Shown: positions 1 to 8,558 of the stretch, piece after piece
Layout: each line of letters opens with the position of its first letter
Position numbering within the stretch: the first letter of the stretch is position 1
Origin: Polycladomyces subterraneus
Lineage (GTDB): Bacteria; Bacillota; Bacilli; Thermoactinomycetales; JIR-001
Reading direction: 5' to 3'
NCBI RefSeq assembly: GCF_030433435.1
Contig: NZ_JANRHH010000012.1
Location: 19,474 to 83,473 of the forward strand
Length of the DNA stretch: 64,000 nt
Translations under genes and position numbers: made by a program
Notes under the pieces: model-generated
What the model saw: only the letters and a program-made list of their open reading frames with translations
What the model was told of the DNA's origin: nothing
The model's database searches: none

Positions 1-705
1 ATCCGCAAGGCCTTTTCCTTGGCCATCGACCGGGAAGCGATCGTGAAGGACGTCCTGGGTCAGGGACAAACGCCGGCCACCGGCTGGGTGCCGTGGGGAA
101 TTCGAGATTTCAACCAGAATAAAGAGTGGGTACAAACGCATGCCCCGTACATCCAACCCAAGGCCAATCCGGCAGAGGCCAAAAAGCTGCTGCAGGAAGG
201 TATGAAGGAAGAAGGCATTACGCAATTGCCTGATATCACCATCTCGTACAACACCAACGAGGGGCACAAGAAAATCGCCGAAGCCATCCAGCAGATGTGG
301 AAGCAAAATCTAGGCGTCAACGTCAAACTGGCCAACACGGAGTGGAAGGTGTTCCTCGATAACCTGACCCAAGGCAACTTCCAGGTCGCCCGCTACGGTT
401 GGGTTCCCGATTATATGGACCCGATGACGTTTATGGACATGTGGGTGACCGGCGGGGGTAACAACAACGCCAAATACAGCAATCCGCAATATGATGCGTT
501 GATCAAGCAGGCCAAAGCGACCGGGGATCAAAAGGTGCGGATGGAAGCAATGCACAAAGCGGAAGACATTCTCGCCCGGGATATGCCGGTTGCGCCGATC
601 TACAACTACACCCAAGTTTATCTGTTGAAGGATTATGTCAAAGGGGTCGAAATCGAGCCTGACGGTTCGTTCACCTTCACTCACGCTTATCTGACGGAAA
701 AATAA
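1..705 (+). CDS. Peptide ABC transporter substrate-binding protein (C-terminal part)
   Basis: The reading frame is open from the first base, so the gene begins upstream of the window and about 234 residues of its C-terminal part are visible. The first residues read IRKAFSLAIDREAIV, the conserved stretch of lobe II in family 5 (SBP_bac_5) oligo/dipeptide-binding proteins. Further on, a GWVPDYMDPMTF segment and a C-terminal MPVAPIYNYTQVYL also fit the OppA/DppE family. It would be a secreted lipoprotein that delivers peptides to the permeases encoded just downstream. The signal peptide lies outside the window. Whether it binds di- or oligopeptides cannot be decided from this part. Confidence 0.9.
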   Translation: MRKAFSLAIDREAIVKDVLGQGQTPATGWVPWGIRDFNQNKEWVQTHAPYIQPKANPAEAKKLLQEGMKEEGITQLPDITISYNTNEGHKKIAEAIQQMWKQNLGVNVKLANTEWKVFLDNLTQGNFQVARYGWVPDYMDPMTFMDMWVTGGGNNNAKYSNPQYDALIKQAKATGDQKVRMEAMHKAEDILARDMPVAPIYNYTQVYLLKDYVKGVEIEPDGSFTFTHAYLTEK

Positions 706-792
706 AGAAGGGGACCACAGTCCGGAGGGTCACCTGCAATGGGTGGCCTTCCTCTTGTCTTATTTATTTTGGACGGCAGAGGTGGTGGATGC

Positions 793-1725
793 ATGCTTCG
801 CTATCTGGGACAACGATTGGTGATGATGTTGGTTTCCCTGTGGTTGATCGCCACACTTACGTTCATGATGATGCTGGCGGTGCCGGGCGATCCGTTCACC
901 GGTGAGAAAAAATTGCCGCCGGAAACTCTGAAAAACCTTAAAGCGGCGTATCATTTGGACAAGTCTTACCCGGAGCAGTATCTCTACTATATGAAAAATC
1001 TGGTGATGTTGGATCTCGGTCCATCGATCAAATACACCACCCGCACGGTCAACCAGATTATCAGCGAAGGATTTCCCGCATCCGCCCAGTTGGGGGTGCA
1101 AGCGATCATCCTGTCGCTGATTCTCGGTTTGTTGTTGGGTGCGATCGCTGCGCTCCGGCAAAACCGTATCCCGGATTATACGGCTACCTTGATCGCCGTA
1201 TTGGGCGTATCGGTTCCCAGCTTCGTCCTGGCGCCGATTCTGCAAAAATATCTGGGGCTGGAGTGGGAACTGCTCCCGATCGCGACTTGGGATGGGTTTG
1301 AATACAGCATCATGCCGACGATCGCGTTGGCCGTACTGCCGTTGGCGATGGTGACGCGGCTGATGCGTTCCAGCATGCTGGAAGTGCTGAGTCAGGATTA
1401 CATCCGAACCGCTCGTTCCAAGGGATTGTCACCGAGCCGCGTCATCGTTCGCCATACCTTGCGCAATGCGATCCTGCCGGTGGTGACCATCATGGGGCCG
1501 CTGACCGCAGGCATTTTGACCGGAAGTTTCGTCATAGAGAAGATCTTTTCGATCCCCGGCATTGGGAAATATTTCGTCGATAGCGTGACCAACCGCGATT
1601 ACCCGGTGATCATGGGGATCACGATCTTCTATTCCGCTATCCTCATCTTGATGAACTTTCTCGTGGATTTGATTTATGGTTGGGTTGATCCACGGATCAA
1701 AGTCGGACACAAGGAGGCGAGCTGA
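793..1725 (+). CDS. Peptide ABC transporter permease, OppB/DppB type
   Basis: A 310-residue inner-membrane permease with the usual N-terminal MLRYLGQRL start, about six hydrophobic segments and the binding-protein-dependent permease (EAA) loop at RTARSKGLSPSRVIVRHTLRNA. It forms the channel with the next gene product. The frame is open further upstream, but the ATG at 793 has a GGTGG-rich ribosome site just before it and matches the family N-terminus, so it was chosen. The stop is separated from the next ATG by a single base, so translation is probably coupled. Confidence 0.92.
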   Translation: MLRYLGQRLVMMLVSLWLIATLTFMMMLAVPGDPFTGEKKLPPETLKNLKAAYHLDKSYPEQYLYYMKNLVMLDLGPSIKYTTRTVNQIISEGFPASAQLGVQAIILSLILGLLLGAIAALRQNRIPDYTATLIAVLGVSVPSFVLAPILQKYLGLEWELLPIATWDGFEYSIMPTIALAVLPLAMVTRLMRSSMLEVLSQDYIRTARSKGLSPSRVIVRHTLRNAILPVVTIMGPLTAGILTGSFVIEKIFSIPGIGKYFVDSVTNRDYPVIMGITIFYSAILILMNFLVDLIYGWVDPRIKVGHKEAS

Positions 1726-1726
1726 G

Positions 1727-2644
1727 ATGGCGATTCCGGCACAACGTTTTGAACGGGTACCCAAACGGTCACTGGAGGCGGAAAGGATCAAACGGCCCAG
1801 CGTCAACTATACCCAAGACGTCTGGCGACGGCTGAAACAAAACAAACTGGCGATGGCCGGACTGGTGACGATCATTCTGCTTGCGGTCATGTCGATCATT
1901 GGTCCGCATTTATCTTCCTATTCGTACTATGAGCAGGATTTGAACGGAAAAAATATGGAGCCTTCAAGCGAGCACTGGTTTGGCACCGACGATCTGGGCA
2001 GGGATGTCTTTGTCCGCACTTGGTACGGTGGACGCATTTCACTGGAGATCGGACTGGCCGCCGCCCTGATCGATTTGTGCATCGGCGTGTTGTACGGCGG
2101 CATTGCCGGTTATCGCGGTGGCAAGGTGGACGAAGTGATGATGCGGATCGTGGACATTTTGTGGGGGTTGCCGTATCTGCTCACCGTCGTGTTGCTTCTG
2201 GTTGTGCTGGAGCCGGGTTTGGGCACGATCATCATCGCGTTGACCGCCACAGGGTGGCTCAATATGGCACGGCTGGTACGGGGACAGGTACTGCAGTTGA
2301 AACAACAGGAGTTCGTGCTGGCCGCACGCACCCTGGGAGCCGATACCAAGCGCCTCCTGTTCAAACATTTGATTCCCAACGCCATGGGTCCCATCATTGT
2401 CATGCTGACGTTTACGGTGCCCAATGCCATTTTCGCCGAAGCGTTCCTCAGCTTTCTGGGATTGGGCGTGCAGGCACCGCAAGCCAGTTGGGGAACGATG
2501 ATCAACGACTCGTTGGTCGTGATCTTTTCGGAAGATTGGTGGCGGCTGTTTTTCCCCGCCTTTTTCCTCAGCTTGACGATGCTGGCCTTCAACGTGTTCG
2601 GTGACGGTCTACGTGACGCACTTGATCCCAAGATGCGGAAATGA
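1727..2644 (+). CDS. Peptide ABC transporter permease, OppC/DppC type
   Basis: A 305-residue second permease of the same transporter. It has an N-terminal cytoplasmic tail, one transmembrane helix (about residues 43-63), the family HWFGTDDLGRDVF motif and the EAA loop at AARTLGADTKRLLFKHLIPNA. The start at 1727 follows a strong AAGGAGG site located inside the end of the upstream gene; the longer in-frame extension back to 1676 overlaps that gene and is not supported. It pairs with the OppB-type subunit to form the membrane channel. Confidence 0.92.
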   Translation: MAIPAQRFERVPKRSLEAERIKRPSVNYTQDVWRRLKQNKLAMAGLVTIILLAVMSIIGPHLSSYSYYEQDLNGKNMEPSSEHWFGTDDLGRDVFVRTWYGGRISLEIGLAAALIDLCIGVLYGGIAGYRGGKVDEVMMRIVDILWGLPYLLTVVLLLVVLEPGLGTIIIALTATGWLNMARLVRGQVLQLKQQEFVLAARTLGADTKRLLFKHLIPNAMGPIIVMLTFTVPNAIFAEAFLSFLGLGVQAPQASWGTMINDSLVVIFSEDWWRLFFPAFFLSLTMLAFNVFGDGLRDALDPKMRK

Positions 2645-2656
2645 GGTGGTTTCAAC

Positions 2657-3673
2657 GTGGCATTGTTGGAGATTCGCGATTTGCACGTGTCGTTTCACAC
2701 CTATGCAGGAGAAGTTCAAGCGGTCCGCGGTGTCAATCTGACGTTGGAAAAGGGAGAAGCATTGGCCATTGTTGGGGAATCCGGCAGCGGCAAAAGTGTG
2801 ACGGCCCAGGCGATCATGCGGTTGATCCCGTCGCCGCCCGGCAAAATCAAGCGCGGTGAAATCCTTTTCGACGGGAACGATCTGTTAAAATTGACGGAAA
2901 AAGAAATGTTCCGGGTGCGCGGTTCGGAGATCGGGATGATCTTTCAGGACCCGATGACGTCGCTCAACCCGACGATGACGGTGGGCAAGCAGATCATGGA
3001 AGGGCTAATTTGGCACCAGCGCATTTCCCCATCCGAAGCGCGCCAACGCGCGGTGGAAATGTTGCGTTTGGTGGGCATTCCCAGCCCTGAAACACGGATC
3101 AACAATTATCCGCACGAATTCAGCGGCGGGATGCGGCAACGGGCCATGATCGCCATCGCGTTGGCCTGCAACCCGAAGATTTTGATCGCGGATGAGCCGA
3201 CAACTGCTTTGGACGTGACCATTCAGGCACAGATCATCGAACTGCTGAAGGAACTGCAAAAGAAAACGGACACCGCTGTTATCTTGATCACCCACGATTT
3301 GGGTGTGGTGGCGGAAATGGCGCAACGTGTGGCGGTGATGTACGGGGGTAAGGTGGTGGAGACGGGAACGGTGGAAGAGATCTTCTACCGGCCGCGTCAT
3401 CCGTACACCTGGGGGCTGTTGGCTTCCATGCCTCGGCTCGATTTGGACCGGAAGCAGGAGTTGAAACCGATCCCCGGGTCCCCGCCGGATCTGTTGGACC
3501 CGCCCAAGGGTTGCCCGTTTGCCGATCGTTGTCCGTACACGATGCATATATGCAACGACGAGATGCCCGAAGTTAGTGAGGTATCCCAAACGCATCGCGT
3601 CAGCTGCTGGCTGGAACACCCGGAAGCGCCGTCCGTCACGAACGAACCGATCGTGCGCATATCGTCCAAGTAA
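2657..3673 (+). CDS. Peptide ABC transporter ATPase, OppD/DppD type
   Basis: A 338-residue ATPase started by GTG. It carries Walker A GESGSGKS (about residues 37-44), the Q-loop FQDP, signature SGGMRQR, Walker B ILIADEP and the H-loop THD. The C-terminal oligopeptide/dipeptide extension has the cysteine-rich [14 protein letters not shown] segment. It powers the upstream permease pair. Peptide importers usually have a second ATPase (OppF/DppF) next, but here the next gene is metX behind its own riboswitch. Either an OppF-like subunit is encoded elsewhere or this ATPase works as a homodimer. Confidence 0.92.
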   Translation: MALLEIRDLHVSFHTYAGEVQAVRGVNLTLEKGEALAIVGESGSGKSVTAQAIMRLIPSPPGKIKRGEILFDGNDLLKLTEKEMFRVRGSEIGMIFQDPMTSLNPTMTVGKQIMEGLIWHQRISPSEARQRAVEMLRLVGIPSPETRINNYPHEFSGGMRQRAMIAIALACNPKILIADEPTTALDVTIQAQIIELLKELQKKTDTAVILITHDLGVVAEMAQRVAVMYGGKVVETGTVEEIFYRPRHPYTWGLLASMPRLDLDRKQELKPIPGSPPDLLDPPKGCPFADRCPYTMHICNDEMPEVSEVSQTHRVSCWLEHPEAPSVTNEPIVRISSK

Positions 3674-3733
3674 ACATTGACAGAAATTTCGATCCATCGT
3701 ATCATAACTTCAAATACGAATATCAGGAAACAC

Positions 3734-3875
3734 CTTCTTATCCAGAGTGGCGGAGGGACTGGCCCGATGAAGCCCGGCAACCACCCCGTTTACCCGTGTG
3801 TATTGAAAGCACACATTAATCGGCGGGGAATGGTGCCAATTCCTGCAGAACCGACAGGTTCTGAGAGATGAGAAG
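3734..3875 (+). promoter_or_regulatory. SAM-I (S-box) riboswitch aptamer upstream of metX
   Basis: All hallmark blocks of the S-box are present in order: CTTCTTATC, AGAGTGGCGGAGGGACTGGC, CCGATGAAGCCCGGCAACC, GGTGCCAATTCC and CTGAGAGATGAGAAG. Helix P1 pairs 3734-3742 with 3867-3875. The aptamer is followed by an intrinsic terminator at 3908. This is the standard arrangement in which S-adenosylmethionine binding turns off methionine biosynthesis, here the downstream homoserine acetyltransferase. Confidence 0.95.
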
Positions 3876-3907
3876 GGGGACGGACTGCAATGGGATTGGA
3901 GCAGACG

Positions 3908-3941
3908 ACACCCTCTTCTGATCGAAGAGGGTGTTTCCTTT
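3908..3941 (+). terminator. Riboswitch-controlled terminator before metX
   Basis: A perfect 11-bp stem (3908-3918 with 3924-3934, 5-base loop TGATC) is followed by a T-rich tract. It lies between the S-box aptamer and the metX ribosome site and is the expected expression platform. It also shows that the upstream in-frame ATG at 3890 cannot be the metX start, because that start would lie inside the leader. Confidence 0.9.
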
Positions 3942-3961
3942 TGAAAAAGGAGAGAAAACGC

Positions 3962-5053
3962 GTGGTAGCCAGCGTCGATACGGTGACAAAGAAAACGGTG
4001 GCCGTGGGGCCGGTAGCGTTGGAATGCGGGGAAACACTGCAGGATGTGCACATCGCGGTGGAGACAGTGGGGAGACTGTCGGCGGACCGGGACAACGTCG
4101 TTTTAGTTTGTCACGCGTTGACAGGAGATGCGCATGCCGTCGGGGATGAACGGGAACCGGGCTGGTGGGACGGATTGATCGGGCCTGGTCGTTATATTGA
4201 CACCAACCGGTATTTTGTCGTCACCACCAATGTACTCGGTGGTTGTAATGGCAGTACGGGTCCGTCATCCATCAATCCGGCCACGGGGCGGCCCTATGGT
4301 TCGGCTTTTCCCCCGGTCACCATTCGGGATATGGTCCATGTGCAATATCGTACGCTTCAGGAATTGGGCATCGATCGGGTTCATACCATCGTCGGCGGTT
4401 CCATGGGGGGAATGCAGGTACTGGAATGGGGCATCTTATACCCTGAAGCGGTGGCGAATCTGATCCCCATCGCCACCACAACCGCGTTGTCCCCCATGGC
4501 CATCGCCTACAACGACATCGGACGCCAAGCCATCATGTCCGATCCGGACTGGCAGGGAGGCGATTACTACCCGGGGCCGGGGCCGAAAAAAGGGCTGGCT
4601 ATCGCCCGGATGGTCGGAATGGTCACCTATCGGACGGACGCATTGTTCCATCAGCGGTTCCAACGCCGTTTGCAGACCGAGGTACCGGAATGGTCCCGGG
4701 ACGCAACATTTCAAGTGGAAAGCTATCTGCGCTATCAGGGAGAAAAGCTGGTTAACCGGTTTGATGCCAACAGCTATTTATGTCTGCTCAAAGCGATGGA
4801 CACGCATGATGTGGGCAGGGGACGCGGCGGAATGGCGTCCGCGCTGTCAAAGATCCGCTCTCGCGTGCTGATCATCGGCATTGAGGAGGATCGGTTGTTT
4901 CAAATTGAGGAGCAACGGACACTGTTTCGGGAATTACGGGCGCTAGGAAAAGATACGCAACTGTGGGAAATTCAATCCCCGTACGGCCATGATGCGTTTT
5001 TGATCGAATATGAAAAGATGGGACCGGCAATCCGGCAGTTTTTGGAGGGGTAG
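3962..5053 (+). CDS. metX: Homoserine O-acyltransferase (MetX)
   Basis: A 363-residue alpha/beta hydrolase-fold enzyme that acylates homoserine (acetyl-CoA-dependent in most members) at the entry to methionine synthesis. The nucleophile elbow is VGGSMGGMQVLEW (Ser near residue 146). The conserved GGCNGSTGPSSINP loop precedes it, and the catalytic Asp and His fit the C-terminal EEDRLF and YGHDAFLIE segments. The start chosen is the GTG at 3962, behind AAAGGAGA and after the riboswitch terminator. Acetyl- versus succinyl-CoA preference was not assigned. Regulation by SAM follows directly from the leader. Confidence 0.93.
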   Translation: MVASVDTVTKKTVAVGPVALECGETLQDVHIAVETVGRLSADRDNVVLVCHALTGDAHAVGDEREPGWWDGLIGPGRYIDTNRYFVVTTNVLGGCNGSTGPSSINPATGRPYGSAFPPVTIRDMVHVQYRTLQELGIDRVHTIVGGSMGGMQVLEWGILYPEAVANLIPIATTTALSPMAIAYNDIGRQAIMSDPDWQGGDYYPGPGPKKGLAIARMVGMVTYRTDALFHQRFQRRLQTEVPEWSRDATFQVESYLRYQGEKLVNRFDANSYLCLLKAMDTHDVGRGRGGMASALSKIRSRVLIIGIEEDRLFQIEEQRTLFRELRALGKDTQLWEIQSPYGHDAFLIEYEKMGPAIRQFLEG

Positions 5054-5080
5054 CGATCCGGAAGACGCTGCCCCCTTTCC

Positions 5081-5110
5081 TTGACGCTGTCGAACAATTG
5101 GGAGTACAAT
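5081..5110 (+). promoter_or_regulatory. Sigma-A-type promoter for sdhCAB
   Basis: TTGACG (5081-5086), 18 bases, TACAAT (5105-5110). It lies about 155 bases ahead of the sdhC start, leaving a leader of roughly 145 bases that contains the palindrome described separately. A second TTGACA at 5201-5206 has no good -10 element. Confidence 0.55.
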
Positions 5111-5212
5111 AAGGTTGTTCACAAAGTTGAAACCCCTTTCTATCTACTGGACCGCTTGAATCAAGGTACGCAGCATTTGTCGAAACCTTTGGGAAGCGGG
5201 TTGACATCACGG

Positions 5213-5230
5213 TTTGATCGCGCGATCAAA
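5213..5230. promoter_or_regulatory. 18-bp perfect palindrome in the sdhC leader (possible operator)
   Basis: TTTGATCGCGCGATCAAA is its own reverse complement over all 18 bases. It lies 34 bases upstream of the sdhC ATG and just downstream of a TTGACA at 5201. It has no T-run, so it is not a terminator. A binding site for a dimeric regulator is the simplest reading; the protein is unknown. Confidence 0.45.
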
Positions 5231-5264
5231 ATCCAACTTACAAGGGGTTATTGGAGGGCGCAAG

Positions 5265-5915
5265 ATGAGCAATCACAGCAGTTTCTTCAACCGTCGGCTG
5301 CACTCGTTACTGGGTGTCATTCCGGTGGGCTTTTTTTTGGTCGAGCACTTGTTGACGAACTATTTTGCGACCAGAGGCCCCGCTGTTTTCCAAGAAAAAG
5401 TGGAGTGGATCTGGAATCTGCCGTTCCTGCTCGCCCTGGAAACGGTGTTTATCTACCTGCCGCTCTTGTATCATGCGCTGTACGGCCTGCACATCGCGTT
5501 CCAGGCGAAAAACAACGTGGTGAATCACGGCACGTTCCGCAACTACATGTTCATGTTGCAACGGGTTACCGGTGTCATCACGCTCATTTTCGTGGGATGG
5601 CATGTATGGGAATCGCGGATTCAGGTGGCTCTGCACCACTGGACACCGCATGAGTTGACAGTAATGATGCACCAGATCCTCAGCAACAACGTCAATTTTG
5701 GATTGTACCTGATTGGGGTTGTCGCTGCTGTCTTCCACTTCAGCAACGGGATTTGGTCGTTTTTGGTCAGCTGGGGCATTACAGTCGGGCCGCGTGCACA
5801 GTATGTATCCACTTGGGTATGTGCGGTCATTTTCCTGGTTGTGTCGTACATCGGCATCAGTGCCCTGTTCGCATTCCACAATCCGGAGTTTTTGAACCAG
5901 TTGGCGCAGCGTTAA
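5265..5915 (+). CDS. sdhC: Succinate dehydrogenase cytochrome b558 subunit
   Basis: A 216-residue membrane anchor with five hydrophobic helices and histidines in the positions expected for heme ligands (HSLLGVIP, EHLLTNYF, LYHALYGLH, GWHVWES, FHFSNGIWSF). This is the Bacillus-type diheme cytochrome b of complex II that passes electrons to menaquinone. The ATG at 5265 has GGAGGGCG ahead of it; the upstream TTG at 5214 lies in the palindrome and was rejected. It is the first gene of sdhCAB. Confidence 0.93.
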   Translation: MSNHSSFFNRRLHSLLGVIPVGFFLVEHLLTNYFATRGPAVFQEKVEWIWNLPFLLALETVFIYLPLLYHALYGLHIAFQAKNNVVNHGTFRNYMFMLQRVTGVITLIFVGWHVWESRIQVALHHWTPHELTVMMHQILSNNVNFGLYLIGVVAAVFHFSNGIWSFLVSWGITVGPRAQYVSTWVCAVIFLVVSYIGISALFAFHNPEFLNQLAQR

Positions 5916-5931
5916 AAGGGGGCATTGTTCA

Positions 5932-7692
5932 ATGAACGAGAAAATCATTATTGTGGGTGGCGGCTTGGCTGGTCTGATGGCTGCCATCAAGACGGCGGAA
6001 GCGGGGGCCAATGTCGAGTTGTTCTCGCTCGTACCGGTGAAACGTTCCCACTCGGTATGTGCGCAGGGCGGCATCAACGGTGCGGTCAACACCAAAGGGG
6101 AAGGTGACTCGCCGTGGGAACACTTTGACGACACGATCTACGGCGGGGACTTTTTGGCCAACCAACCCCCGGTTAAAGCGATGTGTGAAGCGGCGCCGGG
6201 CATCATTTACCTGATGGACCGGATGGGAGTACCGTTCAACCGGACGCCGGAGGGATTGATCGACTTCCGCCGTTTCGGGGGAACCAAACACCACCGTACC
6301 GCTTACGCCGGGGCGACTACGGGGCAGCAATTGCTCTATGCGTTGGACGAGCAAGTTCGTCGCTGGGAAGTGGCCGGCCGGGTCACCAAGTACGAGCACT
6401 GGGAATTCCTGAAGGTGATCTTGGACGATGAAGGTCGTTGCCGCGGGATCGTGGCGCAAAACTTGCGCAGTCACGAGATCAAGGCCTTCCTGGCTGACGC
6501 TGTGATCCTGGCGACGGGCGGCTTGGGCATGATCTTCGGCAAATCGACCAACTCGATGATCAACACCGGTTCGGCGGCAAGCGCGGTGTATCAGCAAGGC
6601 GCCTATTACGCCAACGGGGAGTTCATCCAAGTACACCCGACCGCCATCCCAGGCGATGACAAATTGCGCCTAATGTCCGAGTCCGCGCGGGGAGAAGGCG
6701 GGCGTGTCTGGACCTATAAAGACGGAAAACCGTGGTACTTCCTCGAGGAAATGTACCCGGCATACGGCAACCTGGTACCGCGGGATATCGCCACGCGTGC
6801 CATCTTCAAGGTATGCGTGGACATGAAGCTCGGGATCAACGGGGAAAACATGGTTTACCTCGATCTGTCCCACAAAGATCCCAAAGAGCTGGACATCAAA
6901 TTGGGTGGTATCATCGAGATTTATGAGAAGTTCATGGGTGAAGACCCGCGCAAAGTGCCGATGAAAATCTTCCCGGCAGTGCACTACTCGATGGGTGGAT
7001 TGTGGGTCGACTACAATCAGATGACCAACATCCCCGGGTTGTTTGCCGCGGGTGAGTGCGAATATCAGTACCATGGCGCCAACCGTCTCGGGGCCAACTC
7101 GCTTCTGTCGTGCATCTTTGGCGGCATGGTGGCCGGACCCAAAGCGATCGAATATGTGCGCGGATTGGAAAAATCGGCGGAAGACCTGCCGTCCACGTTG
7201 TATGAGTCCATTGTCAAAGACGAGGAAGCCAAATACGAACAGCTGCTCAAGATGGATGGCACCGAAAACGCCTACAAACTGCATCAGGAGCTGGGTCAAT
7301 GGATGACCGACAACGTGACGGTCGTTCGGTACAATGACCGCCTGTTGAAAACGGACGAGAAAATTCAAGAGCTGATGGAACGCTATCAAAACATCAATAT
7401 GAGTGACACCAGCAAATGGAGCAACCAAGCCGTCTCCTTCACCCGCCAGTTGTGGAACATGCTGCAATTGGCCCGGGTGATTACGCTGGGGGCTTACCAC
7501 CGAAATGAAAGCCGCGGTGCTCACTACAAACCCGAGTTCCCGGATCGGAACGACGAAGAGTGGCTGAAAACGACCAAGGCCAAATTTACCGCGGACGGAC
7601 CGGCTTTCGAATACGAACCGGTCGACATTTCGTTGATCAAACCGCGTCCGCGCCGGTATGACGTGGCGAAAGAGGAGGCGGCGAAACAATGA
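5932..7692 (+). CDS. sdhA: Succinate dehydrogenase flavoprotein subunit
   Basis: A 586-residue flavoprotein that oxidises succinate to fumarate in the TCA cycle at the inner face of the membrane. It opens with the FAD-binding fold IIIVGGGLAGLMAAIKTAE, followed by the covalent-flavin region SHSVCAQGGINGA. The active-site region HPTAIPGDD and the REGG-type segment SARGEGGRVW are present, and the C-terminal part fits the SdhA_C domain. It lies 16 bases after sdhC and overlaps sdhB by four bases (ATGA), so the three subunits are translated as a unit. Confidence 0.96.
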   Translation: MNEKIIIVGGGLAGLMAAIKTAEAGANVELFSLVPVKRSHSVCAQGGINGAVNTKGEGDSPWEHFDDTIYGGDFLANQPPVKAMCEAAPGIIYLMDRMGVPFNRTPEGLIDFRRFGGTKHHRTAYAGATTGQQLLYALDEQVRRWEVAGRVTKYEHWEFLKVILDDEGRCRGIVAQNLRSHEIKAFLADAVILATGGLGMIFGKSTNSMINTGSAASAVYQQGAYYANGEFIQVHPTAIPGDDKLRLMSESARGEGGRVWTYKDGKPWYFLEEMYPAYGNLVPRDIATRAIFKVCVDMKLGINGENMVYLDLSHKDPKELDIKLGGIIEIYEKFMGEDPRKVPMKIFPAVHYSMGGLWVDYNQMTNIPGLFAAGECEYQYHGANRLGANSLLSCIFGGMVAGPKAIEYVRGLEKSAEDLPSTLYESIVKDEEAKYEQLLKMDGTENAYKLHQELGQWMTDNVTVVRYNDRLLKTDEKIQELMERYQNINMSDTSKWSNQAVSFTRQLWNMLQLARVITLGAYHRNESRGAHYKPEFPDRNDEEWLKTTKAKFTADGPAFEYEPVDISLIKPRPRRYDVAKEEAAKQ

Positions 7693-8441
7693 GTGAACAA
7701 CAAACCGTACACCTGATCATCACCCGGCAAGACGGACCTGATTCCAAACCGTATAAGGAAGAGTTCCGCATCCCATACCGGAAAAATATGAACGTCATTT
7801 CCGCGTTGATGGAAATCCAGCGCAACCCGGTCAACGCGGATGGCAAGGAAACCACACCAGTCGTGTGGGAATCCAACTGTTTGGAAGAAGTGTGCGGTGC
7901 CTGCTCCATGGTGATTAACGGACGTCCCCGACAAGCGTGCACCGCTTTGATCGATCATCTCGAGCAACCGGTACGGATTGAGCCGATGCGCACCTTCCCG
8001 GTCGTTCGTGACCTGATCGTGGATCGGAGCCGCATGTTTGACACATTGAAACGGGTGAAAGCGTGGATTCCGATCGACGGTACTTACGATCTGGGGCCGG
8101 GACCGCGCATTCCGGAAACGGTACGCCAATGGCGATACGAGCTGTCCAAGTGTATGACGTGCGGGGTTTGTTTGGAGGCTTGCCCCAACGTCAACAGCAG
8201 ATCCAAGTTTATGGGACCGTTCGTGGCTGGTCAGGTGGCATTGTTTAACTCGCATCCGACGGGCGAGATGAACAAGGACGAACGTCTGGAAGCGCTGATG
8301 GGTGAAGGCGGATTGCAGGAATGCGGCAACTCGCAAAACTGTGTGCAATCCTGCCCCAAAGGCATTCCGTTGACTACCGCCATCGCCAAAATGAACCGTG
8401 AAGGAACCAAAATGTTGTTCCGCAAATGGTTGTCGGTATAA
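7689..8441 (+). CDS. sdhB: Succinate dehydrogenase iron-sulfur subunit
   Basis: A 250-residue electron-transfer subunit. The N-terminal plant-type ferredoxin domain holds the [2Fe-2S] ligands in CLEEVCGACSMVINGRPRQAC. The C-terminal domain holds CMTCGVCLEACP and CGNSQNCVQSCPKG for the [4Fe-4S] and [3Fe-4S] clusters. It links SdhA to the heme anchor SdhC. It is the last gene of the operon and is followed by two strong terminators. Confidence 0.96.
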   Translation: MSEQQTVHLIITRQDGPDSKPYKEEFRIPYRKNMNVISALMEIQRNPVNADGKETTPVVWESNCLEEVCGACSMVINGRPRQACTALIDHLEQPVRIEPMRTFPVVRDLIVDRSRMFDTLKRVKAWIPIDGTYDLGPGPRIPETVRQWRYELSKCMTCGVCLEACPNVNSRSKFMGPFVAGQVALFNSHPTGEMNKDERLEALMGEGGLQECGNSQNCVQSCPKGIPLTTAIAKMNREGTKMLFRKWLSV

Positions 8442-8460
8442 CACGAACACGAAAACTACG

Positions 8461-8492
8461 AAACCACGGATCCATTCGATCCGTGGTTTTCT
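8461..8492 (+). terminator. Terminator after sdhCAB
   Basis: A 12-bp perfect stem AAACCACGGATC / GATCCGTGGTTT with a 5-base loop, followed by TTTTCTTTG. It ends the sdhCAB transcript. Confidence 0.9.
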
Positions 8493-8516
8493 TTGTTAGT
8501 CGAGGGTGTGATACCA

Positions 8517-8554
8517 AAAACACCCCTTGACCCGATACAGTCAAGGGGTGTTTT
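8517..8554. terminator. Bidirectional terminator between sdhB and the DUF1002 gene
   Basis: A 15-bp perfect stem (8517-8531 with 8540-8554) with A-runs on one side and T-runs on the other, so it can act on both strands. It serves as a backup for sdhCAB and as the terminator of the convergent DUF1002 gene. Confidence 0.9.
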
Positions 8555-8558
8555 GTCT

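Noticed and set aside
3890..3961. Upstream ATG extension of metX
   Set aside because: It starts between the riboswitch aptamer and terminator, so it would be translated only from the leader; the GTG at 3962 has a proper ribosome site.
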